Below are positions 49,601 to 59,208 of a stretch of DNA of 64,000 nucleotides, in pieces (positions within the stretch are counted from its first letter, which is position 1; every line of letters begins with the position of its first letter). Under the pieces are notes generated by a model, which was not told where the DNA came from, made no database searches, and worked only from the letters and a program-made list of their open reading frames with translations. The DNA is from Gordionus sp. m RMFG-2023 (taxonomy: Eukaryota; Nematomorpha; Gordioida; Chordodea; Parachordodidae), in NCBI RefSeq assembly GCF_954871325.1, contig NC_088775.1, positions 76,175,561 to 76,239,560 on the forward strand. Direction: 5' to 3'. Both the position numbers and the translations under genes were made by a program.

Positions 49601-50615
49601 TTTAATATTAGAGATTCTTATTCCTGCAGTTTTAAGTTTTTTCCCCTAAGTTTTTTATTTATAATTGTATATTTAGTGAGATAACTTTAAACTTGTGAAA
49701 AAAATGTATGCTAGTTAGTAGAGGTGATAACCAATGACTTCCAATAAGATGGTTTGGTTTTAGACCTATATCCAAAAAGCTATAAGCTACAGTTTGGAAG
49801 AGGAGTTTATTTGGGGGATAATATTTATTTTTTTTGTTTTTATAAGCCATTAGGTTGGTGGCCAAAATAAATTTGAAACCACCCCTTCCCCCAATGAATA
49901 TGGGGTTGGTTGATTACGTTTTTTCATAAAACATCTGAATATATCAAAGTATATTTTATTTAAATTAAATAAGAATTAACCCACAAAGTCTTTGCCTGTG
50001 ATATACCCCACATGCCATATAATAAATAAATTAAAAGTAAAGAATCCTCAACTAGGATTTGAAGCCAAAACTTCGTTTTTTCCCCTGTGAGTTAAATCTG
50101 CCTCTTTAATAAACAATAATTTTTTTATATAATAGTTTAGACATTTTTTAAATAGCATAAAAACTTACACCATCTAAAAATTTATAAACCAGCACTGTTG
50201 AAAGTTAATATAAAAAAAATAATAATAAATAAATATAATAATGAAAAGAAATAAAATAGTTTATTTTTAGAAAACTATACTTAACTGTCTGAAATAATTT
50301 CTAATATATTCATCATCAAATGAAGTCATAAATAATATCATTACATATAAAATATTTATCATAGACATAACAAATATAAAAAAATTGGATTATGGATCTA
50401 CATTCATAATCTATAAAATATATATTAATTTACCTTTCAAAAATATATCGAATCAACATAATAACTCCAGCTAAATATAAAGGTGTCCATAAATCTTTTG
50501 CCTCAGGATATCTTAAACCTCTATCTGGATCACTTTTAATGTCATCCCACTGAATATTTGGTGGCAGCCAAAAGTTAGGATCCCAAAACCAATCAGATAT
50601 GGATTGAATATTCAT
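37612..50615 (-). CDS. Ceramide synthase (Schlank/CerS), nine exons, 373 aa
   Basis: N-acylates sphingoid bases with acyl-CoA to make (dihydro)ceramide in the ER membrane. The spliced CDS is 1122 nt (374 codons with stop). All eight introns are GT-AG and all phases agree. In order: residues 1-60 with [17 protein letters not shown] and a hydrophobic segment ending RYIFER; 61-158, a variable region ending [11 protein letters not shown], the motif next to the homeobox-like domain in the family; [35 protein letters not shown] and KDVKRKDFWQMF; the Lag1p motif with HH at 234-235 and HDVVD at 261-265; [32 protein letters not shown]; and the acidic tail [16 protein letters not shown]. Closest from memory is insect Schlank. 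The homeobox-like domain is not recognisable. Introns 2 and 8 hold hAT-type insertions, and intron 1 is 5.8 kb. Confidence 0.95.
37844..39011 (-). mobile_element. D-family hAT element, copy D3, in ceramide synthase intron 8
   Basis: A 1168-bp element starting tagttgtaaatggttattt and ending cattactttacagcacta, with a perfect 8-bp duplication attttaac at 37836-37843 and 39012-39019. CGTTACTCGTTAC and GTAACGCCGTTACC-type words repeat near both ends. It lies in the same orientation as the host gene by its transposase remnant. It is the best-preserved of the three D copies. Confidence 0.92.
38020..38307 (-). pseudogene. hAT transposase C-terminal fragment (D3)
   Basis: Minus-strand open stretch 38122-38307 (61 codons, [16 protein letters not shown] ... 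[16 protein letters not shown]) precedes a second piece near 38040-38100. In that piece [20 protein letters not shown] is the hAT dimerisation signature ([16 protein letters not shown]). The N-terminal finger and catalytic core are absent. D1 and D2 hold the same region more decayed. Confidence 0.75.
39455..39614 (-). CDS. Ceramide synthase exon 8 (160 nt)
   Basis: Acceptor aaaatag|a; donor ggaaaa|gttaac, a weaker donor whose choice is supported by the matching last exon. It encodes [20 protein letters not shown], then [19 protein letters not shown] (the last membrane segment) and [11 protein letters not shown]. Unspliced, the frame would run another 17 codons to a stop at 39401, giving a non-conserved tail. 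Confidence 0.92.
40935..41041 (-). CDS. Ceramide synthase exon 7 (107 nt)
   Basis: Acceptor aaacaag|gct, strong donor tatag|gtaaga. It encodes [18 protein letters not shown] and a membrane segment ending [10 protein letters not shown]. The final AG is completed in exon 8 to Arg305. Confidence 0.95.
41641..41769 (-). CDS. Ceramide synthase exon 6 (Lag1p catalytic motif)
   Basis: Acceptor tttcaag|gat, donor atggag|gtatgg, phase 0, 43 codons. It encodes [20 protein letters not shown] and [18 protein letters not shown]. The paired histidines and the H-D-x-x-D aspartates that define the Lag1p active site are all present. Confidence 0.96.
42507..42599 (-). CDS. Ceramide synthase exon 5 (93 nt)
   Basis: Acceptor attgtag|act, donor agaaaa|gtaatt, phase 0. 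It encodes [20 protein letters not shown] and [10 protein letters not shown]. The family usually has F-Y-W at FYC; otherwise the segment is well conserved up to the K-R-K before the Lag1p motif. Confidence 0.94.
42749..42799 (-). CDS. Ceramide synthase exon 4 (51 nt)
   Basis: Acceptor ttaaaag|aaa, donor ttccaa|gtatca, phase 0 at both ends. It encodes [17 protein letters not shown], matching the family's D-K-P-W-F-W-D...C-W-x-G-Y-P loop. An in-frame stop just upstream of the acceptor confirms the boundary. Confidence 0.93.
43010..43067 (-). CDS. Ceramide synthase exon 3 (58 nt)
   Basis: Acceptor ctatttag|t, donor ggaat|gtaatg. It encodes the rest of Cys159 and then [19 protein letters not shown], a membrane segment matching YYLYSFIFGVIVLW-type sequence in Schlank. 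Confidence 0.93.
43398..43619. mobile_element. G-family hAT-type MITE, copy G1, in ceramide synthase intron 2
   Basis: A 222-bp element with ends taatattgttaaacgactcg and ccaattaacagcacta. The flanking 8-mers gagagggt (43390-43397) and gagagggg (43620-43627) differ at one position. The interior matches G2 at 8.0 kb. No coding capacity. Confidence 0.85.
43756..43857. repeat. 34-bp tandem repeat, three units, intron 2
   Basis: Units start at 43756, 43790 and 43824 and share aactatgggttattacaata and ttgtaca. The first two are identical and the third diverges at its end. The local open frame across them is incidental, because 34 is not a multiple of 3. Confidence 0.9.
44307..44600 (-). CDS. Ceramide synthase exon 2 (variable region)
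   Basis: 294 nt with acceptor aaaaatag|a and donor agttg|gtaaaa. It begins [16 protein letters not shown], which aligns with the start of the cytosolic segment in CerS proteins. It then runs through a Ser/Asn/Lys/His-rich stretch of about 60 residues and finishes [18 protein letters not shown]. The conserved flanks on both sides of the homeobox-like domain are in this one exon, so no hidden exon can supply the domain. Confidence 0.9.
44601..50433 (-). other. Ceramide synthase intron 1 (5.8 kb)
   Basis: A GT-AG intron filled with AT-rich sequence. I see a G tract at about 45181-45193 after a ccaggatatggg phrase (a possible decayed B-type end), a short direct repeat agagaatgtaggattg at about 46434 and 46470, and no further exon. 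Open frames inside it have no family resemblance. Confidence 0.7.
50434..50615 (-). CDS. Ceramide synthase exon 1 (codons 1-60 plus 2 nt)
   Basis: Starts at ATG 50615 in a ctgATGaat context. It encodes the N-terminal luminal [12 protein letters not shown] motif and the first membrane segment. The donor is AAAG|gtaaat. The two final bases AG are completed by the first base of exon 2 to give Arg61, keeping the conserved F-E-R. Confidence 0.95.
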
Positions 50616-52111
50616 CAGTTTTTATTATATAATGTTTAAAATAAAATAATATCATTCATTTAAAATTATTTTAACATTTAATTAAGTGGTAATCATCTAG
50701 AAATATTAGATATTGGACTTTTTATAAAATAATACTGATAGTAAGGACTTTTAATATTTAGATTTATAATTATCTAAAATTTCTATTTTACTATAATTAT
50801 TAAATATTCATTACATAATGTAAATTTCCTGAACTTTGTTTTTACATATTATAAAATTTTATTATAATAAAAATATGGCCACATTTAACACACAGCACTC
50901 TACAAAGTGGGTTAAATTGTATTTATTTATTTTTTCAAAAAGTTCAAATGTATTTTTTAAAGCTATAATAATAATATGCTAAATAAAATCTTTTAATTAT
51001 TATCAACCACTTTGTTTTTTTAAAAAGTTTTAAGGGTATATTTTTTTTATAACTATTTCAATTTTTAGAAAAGATTAAATTTATAATGTAATGAATAAAT
51101 AAAATTCATGTTGGTGAAAAACAACAAAATCATAAATTTCTTTTTAAAGGTAATTTCAAAAAAATTTTTTTTTATATTTAATTATCTATATTTTATTGTA
51201 ATAAACGTAATAAATACATTAAAATCAATAATATTATTTTTTAGGCTATTGATTATTGATTGGAAAAATTAAAAAATAAAAAAAAACAACCTATGATTGT
51301 AATTGTAAAATTGTCATGTCTGATTGGTTAGTAATTAACTTTTTTTAAAATATAGTGATAAATTTTTTAAAATTATATTGTTAATCAAAAAAAAATAGTC
51401 ATTTTGATAATTTATTAATCAAATATAATCTTACCGCCTCCATTTTTTGGAATAATAAAATTTATTAGAAAAATAATCGGTATTAAATTTTTAAGGAAAG
51501 ATTTAAAATTTCTTAGTCTATTGCATTTTTTGGAAAAGGGGAATGATATTTTAATTCACAAATTTAATTTAATCAATTATTTTAAACAGTTATTTATCAT
51601 AAAATATTTAAAATGAAAATTATTCCCTTTAAAGGTCGCAAAAAAAAGTTACAAGTTTATTATTTTATCTGAATATTATTAGCCATATAAACAATTACAT
51701 ATTTATAATAAAGATAATTTATATTGGTTACTCATCCTTTATTTTATTATTTTTGTTATTTATCATAAATAAAAAATTCGTTACACATTAGGAAAGATAT
51801 GTTTATTGTTGTGGTTTTCATACAATGTAAAAAAAAATAAGAAAACAGTTATTTTTCATCCATTGTTGCATTGGTAATACTTATTTATTGACCAACTCAT
51901 TAAAAAAAAGTAAAAGTAAAAAAATGAATTTTTTTTTTAAAAAAATCGATATAAATATAAAAATAATCATTCATATATAATTATATTCTGTGTAAAACCT
52001 TTCAGAGATTACACACACCCTCCTTATTTTGACCTCTTCAAATTCATCGGCATCAGAAGGGAGAGGCATAAAGATGCTTAACATCACAAAAATAGAAATT
52101 TTAGTAGCTCC
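50616..52111. other. Upstream region of ceramide synthase; nothing recognised
   Basis: Very AT-rich sequence that must contain the promoter and 5' UTR of the gene on the minus strand. I cannot point to a TATA box or initiator with any specificity in this base composition. Confidence 0.4.
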
Positions 52112-52220
52112 TATGATGTTAAACGGCTGATTTTAGCAAAAATATTATAACGCAAGCCTCGAAATTTTGTTAAATGATGTCCAAGCGTTAGTCCGTTTTT
52201 GAGCCGTTTAACAATACCTA
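52112..52220. mobile_element. G-family MITE, short copy G3
   Basis: Ends tatgatgttaaacggctga and ttgagccgtttaacaataccta are inverted relatives of the G1/G2 termini. It is about 109 bp, with no matching target duplication. The phrase gcctcgaaattttgttaaa is shared with G1. Confidence 0.55.
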
Positions 52221-52426
52221 AAAATAATTAAAAAATTAGCACACCCCTAAGGCTAAAAAAAATCCAGTAATATTTACTTCTATAAAATATTATATCGATC
52301 ATTATGTTGACCAATGGCCTTGACCTTGAGCAGTCCACTTTTAATAACATTGAAAAATAAATAAATAATAATTTATTTGGCCAAATGATATTTATTCATA
52401 TTTTTAAAATTATGAAAACAGGCGTA

Positions 52427-53240
52427 GGCAGAATTTTTGCTTAGGTAGAGGGGGGGGCATTATTTGGTTCGTTTTTTTTTCGAAGACGTGCAGAGGTACT
52501 TTTATATTTAAAAATCTTCATGGCCTGCATGGGTAATTTTTAAAAATTTTTTTAGGCCGGCCCATAAAAGTAGGGATCTGCATCGGGCCTAATTTTTCAA
52601 GCCTGGTCCGGTCCGAAATTTTTTTACCCGAAATATTATTTTAAAAAATTTTGCCTGCCTGGCCTGAATTTATTTAAATATAGAAATTCATTTTTATAAA
52701 TCAAAATAAACGATATATGTTATATGGCTTCTACTTTCCATAAATAAAATCACATATTTTTATTTTACATAAAAAATTCAACATAAAATTAATAAATTTA
52801 GATATATTTTAAAAAATTTCTAAGGCCCGACAAGACCCGGCCCGAATTTTCTTAAAAAATATTAGGCCCTGTCCGAAGCCCGTTCGGGCCGGGACTACTT
52901 TGGCAGATCTCTACTTAAAAGAACTAAAATACGACCGGGCTTAGGACCTCACCTGCAAGTCATTGGGTTTTTCCCTATAAATTTTATAGGAGATCTTTGA
53001 AATCACCTATTGTAGGCCTTTAGCCTTTTTTATGGAATAGTTTTGATTTAATATAAAAAAAATTTCTAAAAATTTTGAATTATAAGTATAATTATTTTAA
53101 AAGATTATTTATTTTTGCCTATTTTCCTTTAAAATTATCGTTTATAATTATATATATCATATATTTTTTGAGGAAGGCGGGGGAGGGGGTGTAGGGGGAA
53201 TAACTTTATTCGCTTAAAATGATATTTACTGTCACAACGA
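52427..53240. mobile_element. Partial B-type hAT-like element B6 with F2 inside
   Basis: The left end aggcgtaggcagaattt is followed by a G tract. At 53161-53240, gggggaataactttattcgc and ttaaaatgatattta match the internal right part of B1 (gggggaatttttattagc, ttaaaatgatattta). The true right terminus was not found, so it is truncated or more decayed there. Confidence 0.45.
52571..52913. mobile_element. F-family MITE, copy F2
   Basis: A 343-bp element with ends tagggatctgcatcgggcc and ggcagatctcta. The flanking 8-mers cataaaag and cttaaaag differ at one position. It shares the interior of F1, including aagacccggcccg-type words and a central AT-rich part. No coding capacity. Confidence 0.85.
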
Positions 53241-54054
53241 CAAGATTGTCATTGTGCATCAAAACCTAAATATAAAAATAGAAAACAAATATATATATAT
53301 ATAAAAAGGAAATTAATAATAATTAGGAATCACGAAATCATAAAATCAACTTTAATTCTTTATTCAAAATTATAATAGTAAAAATCATAAAAAATAAAAT
53401 AAAATATAATTAAAAGTAAATTTTAGTTAAAATAATAATCCCCTTTTTCGCATCATAATTTCTCCATTATATATCCTTTTTCTTTAATCAACATTTACAT
53501 AGTCTCACTAGCGAAGAATAAAAAGTTCTACATCCCACTTGTTAAAACTGTTAAAGTATGAAAAAATCTACAAATCTCACGCGTTTTTTTCTCATTTACA
53601 TAGACGGGGATATTTTAATATAACATTATTTTTGTTTACGATTTGCATAATGCATTTTTTTGTAAAGTAAAACTGCAACATTTACAGATCAGGAAAATTT
53701 TCGAAAGGGGATTTCCCTTTGCCACCCTCTCCATCAACTTATTTCAAATGATATATCGATTTGGAAAATAAACTTCTAAATAAAAGAATTGTTGGCGCAT
53801 ATCCAATGAGGCGTAGACAAGGAGGGGAGAATAAAAAATATGATTGGGTTAAATTTTGGGCTTTCATTAATAAATTTTATAATATTTAGACAACATTTGC
53901 TTCTATCATTTTGATAAAACTCCCTTCTTAATTTTTATATCTCTATTAAATCATCTGAGAAATATATTCTAACGTGAAAAACTCATATAAATAAGAAATT
54001 AGTGAAGGCATATTTGAATTTTCTCATATTAAAAAAAAAGTTGTTATAAATTAT
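53241..54054. other. No recognisable gene
   Basis: AT-rich, with short G/C runs near 53700 and 53810 that resemble decayed element ends. Nothing else could be assigned. Confidence 0.4.
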
Positions 54055-54183
54055 CAGAGTTGTTAAAAGATACCTAGATACAGATACATCGTCTAAAATA
54101 ATATCTAGATACAGATATTTTAATCAAAAATCTATATAGATACAGATACCACATTTTTATATCTAGATCCTTTAACAACTCTG
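54055..54183. mobile_element. 129-bp palindromic MITE (H)
   Basis: Ends cagagttgttaaaagata and tcctttaacaactctg, with a perfect 8-bp duplication taaattat at 54047-54054 and 54184-54191. The interior is largely reiterated tctagatacagata motifs in both orientations. It is too small to code. Confidence 0.9.
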
Positions 54184-55130
54184 TAAATTATATATAAAAA
54201 AAATTGAAAAGCGGGCCACATCCCAAAGGCAATTACAATTCGTATAGGATCAAAGTTTTTTTCTATTTTCAAGTGCAAAAGGGCACTTATTATAACTTTA
54301 CTAATCAATTGCTCAACCTTAGCGCTTGAGGGTAAAAAATTATATAAAAATTATCTATTGTAATCGTAATTTCAACCAATCTGTTTTATTTTATATCATA
54401 ACCGCTACTAAATTTGAAAAGTATCAAGCCTACAACCAGGAGGAGTGTCATATTTTAAAATAGGAGAAAATATTGATTTTTATAATAATGAGAATAATTT
54501 TTTTTAAATACATTTAGTTTATTTTTTATTATAATTGCTTTAGTACTTCTAAATTTTTCGTTTTATCTTGAAAATAATATTTTTTTTACTATTTATCAAA
54601 GGAATGAAACATAAATCTATAATATATACTAGTTCATGCATTACATATTTCCCTTAGCTTTAGGACTATTGATTTTAAAAATTTAGCAAGCCTCATGGTA
54701 GGACTGCATATTGATATAAGATTCAGATTCATATCAAAGTTTTTAAAATATAGCTCGATTTAATGAGATTTTATATATCTCACTTCTATATCTAATAAAT
54801 TAATCGAAAAGTGCAAATAGTACCTATATATTTAACAAAATCTTAAGATTAAGAAATTTTGAATCGAATAAAAAGAAACCTCAATGTATTTAGACATAAT
54901 AGATTTTTGAACCATTCAAAATCAGATATTTCAAACTCAGGATAAGGTGTGTCCTTATAATTTTTATTTTTATAACTGCTTTCTGTTGACTGAATAAATG
55001 AATTGATGAATTATTAATAATGCTTCTTTAATTTTCGTTCTGGATTGAATTTTTTTTCTTTTTTTTTGTCTTTAATGCTTTTCTCTTTAAACTATCTAAC
55101 TGGTTAAAGCATTAATGCCAACTAAATACA
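54184..55130. other. No recognisable gene
   Basis: AT-rich sequence. No gene or paired repeat recognised. Confidence 0.5.
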
Positions 55131-55280
55131 TATTATTTATGGCTATAAGTTTCAGAGTCAATGTTTTCAAAAGTTTGGCTGACTTAACACTTTAACGTAA
55201 ATATTTAGTCTTCAATATTTTCCATTTTGGCACGATGACAATTTCATCAATTTTTTTATATAAAAAATTAAGATAAAACA
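55131..55280. repeat. Outlying copy of the ~290-bp repeat
   Basis: Phrases ataagtttcagagtcaatg, ttttcaaaagtttggctgac and ttttccattttggcacgatg match the repeat units at 58.2-59.0 kb (ataagtttcagaattagtg, cttccaaaagcttgcc, ttccattttagcatgat). It is diverged. Confidence 0.6.
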
Positions 55281-55419
55281 AAAAATCAAATTATTATATG
55301 AATAAATCTTTCCATAATTCGCCGCTAAATAAACATATTATTTGCTCTGTAACACTTAGATAATTTGAACGCATCTATTAGCGAGTGTCATCTTTCGTTT
55401 ATCATCCGATTACTTGTAT

Positions 55420-56290
55420 AATGAACGATCGATATACTACATTAGCTCAATAGTTTTATCTTATAACGCTTGTGATGATTGTTCTTTGTTTCCCTATTAC
55501 AGCTTGTACAGATATCGATTCTACTGTTATCTTTATCGCTAGACAGAAGGTATTCATCACCTCATTTATTAACAATTTGTGGCTTCTAGCGACGACAATT
55601 TTGCAACATCAATAGACTACTTGTAACGATTAATGATTGATTCTAGTCTATTTTAAACCTTTTGTTGCTTTTGAAGACCTCTTCTAAAACATAAAGATTA
55701 ATAAGTCTTTTGCTAAGGAAGCTAAAAACTTCTTGTAAACGCTAAACGATTAATTCTAGTATCTTTTCAACCTTTATTTGCTAATGTCAGTTTATTAACC
55801 CTTCAATATTTATCTTAGCCCTTTGTTAATCATCTCTTACTAGTTTCTAATGACCACCTTGTAAATTATTAATACCTTATCTCTAATAAACGATAAATAC
55901 CTCTTGTAGCGATAACGTTTTTCAATTAAACGATGACAATATCCTGATCGTTTCAAACTTTTGTTGCTTGCAATGTATAATTTACAATTTATCCTTTCCT
56001 TTTGTTTAAAATTGCTTGTTTAGCGTCCACTCGTAAACAATTAACGCGATATCCTAGCTAGCCCATTGTTTATTGTTCTTTGTTTCTAAAGATTTCTAGT
56101 AGACGATTGACGATTAATTTTTGACCTTTTCAATTATGTTTTGCTTATAACGATAGCTTCTAAATATTTCTTTTGATATCGATTCTACTCTTTCTTTATC
56201 CCACGACAGCTTGTGTAATTTAACGATTAATCCTAATCTTTTGTTCCAATATCTAATGTAATATCATAAAATTCTACCTAAAATAAGTCT
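55420..56290. repeat. Degenerate tandem-like repeat block, copy 2
   Basis: Same vocabulary as 241-1200 (aacgattaattctagt, caacctttgttgctt, tgtttctaa-gatttctag), again irregularly spaced and followed by tctacctaaaata. The two blocks lie 55 kb apart, near opposite edges of the window. Confidence 0.6.
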
Positions 56291-56550
56291 ACTAACTATA
56301 TTTTCTCTCGTAATTTCCGAAATATTTTATTATTTCTGCCTTTAAATAAAACCGTAAATTTGTAATACATTGGCAAATTATACCAAAATATATTATATAA
56401 AAATATAAATTTCTAATTTCCTCAATATAGCCAAAACTACTATCACCATTGAAGCACCTGTAAAATAGCCCTCCTTCTTTTTAGTTTCTTTGCTTTAACT
56501 ACAACTGGTGAACCATTAGCTATAGATCAACATATTTTGCAATAACTAAT

Positions 56551-56640
56551 CATTGGCGTAACCAGGATTTTCCTAAGGGAGAGGGGGAATTAATAAATTT
56601 CTGTGGGGCTTCGCCCCGGGTTTCCTGAGCTTATATAGCT
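56551..56640. mobile_element. Unpaired B-type left terminus
   Basis: cattggcgtaaccaggattt followed by a G-rich tract and gcttcgccccggg, the left-end pattern of B1. By sequence it resembles the inverse of the terminus at 59180-59200, but the flanking 8-mer does not match that side. Either it is the true partner with decayed flanks, or the outer end of a truncated element. Confidence 0.5.
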
Positions 56641-57433
56641 ATAAAATATTTTTATAGGATAGGAGGTAATTTTAAAAATAACGTATTAATTATTTAAAAT
56701 GTACGAAATTGGCTTCCATTATTAAATTGTTATATTGATTCTTTCGTTTTATTCATAATACATAATATCAGACAAAATGCAATTACGGAAAAAGTTATAT
56801 ACATAAGGATAATGATAATATCTCCATAAATATTAGGTAGCTAAACCTTAACCATATATTATATTATATCATACATATAAAATCATTATAAAGCATATAT
56901 AATTAACCAATGCCGTACTTCTTATTATATTACATTATAAATACATATATATTTTAATTATATCAATATTAAAATATATACATAATATCCTTCAATTATA
57001 TATATAATTTTCTTTTTTATATGTAAATGTAATTTTCCAAAAAAAAATATGAAGTATATAAATTAAAATACCCATTTGTGAATATTCTTTATCTTTAATT
57101 AGTATTTAAAAATCTTAATATTATCTTTGATTTGATTTGTTGCCGAAAATTTCAAGATATTTTTCATTTAGTAAAGTATTTGTAACCTTTTATTACTATT
57201 TTTCCTTTCAATAAACCCTTTCCGGCGAGAAAAAAAATTGTTGATAATTTATTCTTTTATAGTAGGAAGTTTTATTTTTATCTTATAAATAAAATATAAA
57301 ACTTTTTCAAATATATTTTAAAAAAATAAATATTATCATACAAGTGTTTCTAACCTATTTCAACTATCTTTAGGATAATTCAAAACTTCCAATGATCAAT
57401 ATTATTAATTTCAAAAATTTTGATTATTAATCA

Positions 57434-59200
57434 CAGTGGCGTAGTCACAAGGGGGGGGGGGGTTAGGTTCAAACCTCCCCATGAATAAATGAAATTGAAA
57501 TTTTTTTTAATTTACCAAATTGAAAATATAAATGCCTAAAATAGAAAAACAACTATTCTTATGTTTTTAATTTATAAATAATAATTTTGGTCTACAATAT
57601 TTGATTAGTTTAAAATTTTTTAAGTAAATTTTAAATTAGCTAGCAAAAAACTTGTCTAATTTGTCATATACCTTTAAAAAAAAATCTACTTTGCATTAAT
57701 TTATTCCTATTTCAACAAATGTTAAGCACAGATATGCCACAAGTCTATATGATTACCCTTTTATGCCATTATTAATTATAAAAGTAACAAAGTTATTATC
57801 ACATCAAGTCTCATATTTTAAATTATGATAGAATTTTTTGTAATGAAAATAAGAGTGAAATCTATTAGATATTTCGTTAATTAATTTTTTAAATTATTTT
57901 TGTGCTTCTAGAATCTAGGTTCTATCTTGTTCAATGAGATTTAAATTGCTTCTATATTTATTAAACAAACTTAAAAGAAAAAATAACATCTATGAAGATC
58001 ATAGAATCATAAGATTCAAAAATATCTTGAATCGGAGAAAGAGACACCTTTTCATACGAAATTGATTTTTGAATTGTAATTTAAAATTCGCTGTTAAAGA
58101 TTGAACCTAAGACATGCCGCAATTTTTATTTCGCTTATTACTTGTTTTAATTTATTGACCGGAAAAACTGATAGATAAACTAGTGACTAATAATTTTTCC
58201 TTTTAGCATGATACCAATCTTGGCGATTTTTTATTTGCGAAAATTGTTTTTCTTTAAGCTATCCACCAAACAAGTTGAAACATTTAAGCGCACTAATTAA
58301 TGACATAAATATCCAAGATAATACTTCCAGAGGCTTGCCTAAATATATGCTTAACACGTGATATCACAGTTAATTTTACGTTCATAATTCTGTTACATTT
58401 TTAATGGCTGACCAAATTGATTAAAGAATTAATAAAGCACTAAATATTAACGTAAACCATATAGTTAGAACCTAAATTCTGGGTTCTGGCATGATGCTAA
58501 TTTTGACAGTTTTTATTTTTCAATAATTCTTCTCTCCTCCTTAAGCCAACTGTTAGACAGAATTAGGCAATAAAATATACTAATAAAGCTCTAATTACTG
58601 GTTTAATATAAGTTTCAGAATTAGTGCTTCCAAAAGCTTGCCTCATTTTAGGCTTAAAGCATGACGTCATAGTTTTCATTTAGTTTAACTCTATTTCTTT
58701 TTGTGGTTATCATTTTTGAATGAGGAATTGAAAGTACTAATCAGACATTAAATATTAGCGCACGCCAAATATGTATATGTTTTATATTTTCCATTTTAGC
58801 ATGATATCTATTTTGGCAATTTTCATTTTTCTTTATATTATCTACCAGAATTAAATTAATATATAATGCTCTATATATTGATAAAATACAGAATAAATGC
58901 CTTCAGCTACTTTTTAATCTTAAGGTTGGCCAAAATTTTTTTACCAATAATTTTATCCTTTATAGTGGCTATTATACTGGTTAAAGTCAGATATTAATAA
59001 AGCACAAATCATTATCATTTTTTAGAATCTTGTTGAGCGAACTTTAACGGAGATTATATAAAGACCACCGAAAAATCAATAATATATCAAATATTTTTAT
59101 AGGGGCCGGGTAAAAAAGGGGGTGGGTGCGAAGCCCTCAAATAATTTTTTACCCCCCCCCCCTCCCCCATTCCAATTGGAAAATCCTGGCTATGCCACTG
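57434..59200. mobile_element. B-type hAT-like element B3
   Basis: A 1767-bp stretch from cagtggcgtagtcacaagg to cctggctatgccactg with perfect flanking 8-mers attaatca at 57426-57433 and 59201-59208. A G tract (57451-57463) lies just inside the left end and a C tract (about 59150-59163) inside the right end. No transposase is recognisable; the interior is dominated by tandem repeats. Terminal similarity would also allow pairing of the right end with 56551. Confidence 0.65.
58200..59040. repeat. ~285-310-bp tandem repeat, about three diverged units, inside B3
   Basis: The landmark agcatgata / ggcatgatg occurs at about 58205, 58487 and 58798, and the companion phrase cttcca-agcttgcct at about 58325 and 58629. 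Between landmarks the units share taaagcactaaatattaacg and similar phrases. No coding. Confidence 0.65.
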
Positions 59201-59208
59201 ATTAATCA

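Noticed and set aside
50040-50107. Minus-strand segment with ggcttcaaatcctag, resembling a tRNA T arm/B box
   Set aside because: No matching A box or acceptor stem; lies inside ceramide synthase intron 1; likely chance or a highly decayed relic.
53700-53830. G/C-rich patches as the right end of B6
   Set aside because: They do not match the B-type right terminus closely enough and no flanking duplication is seen.
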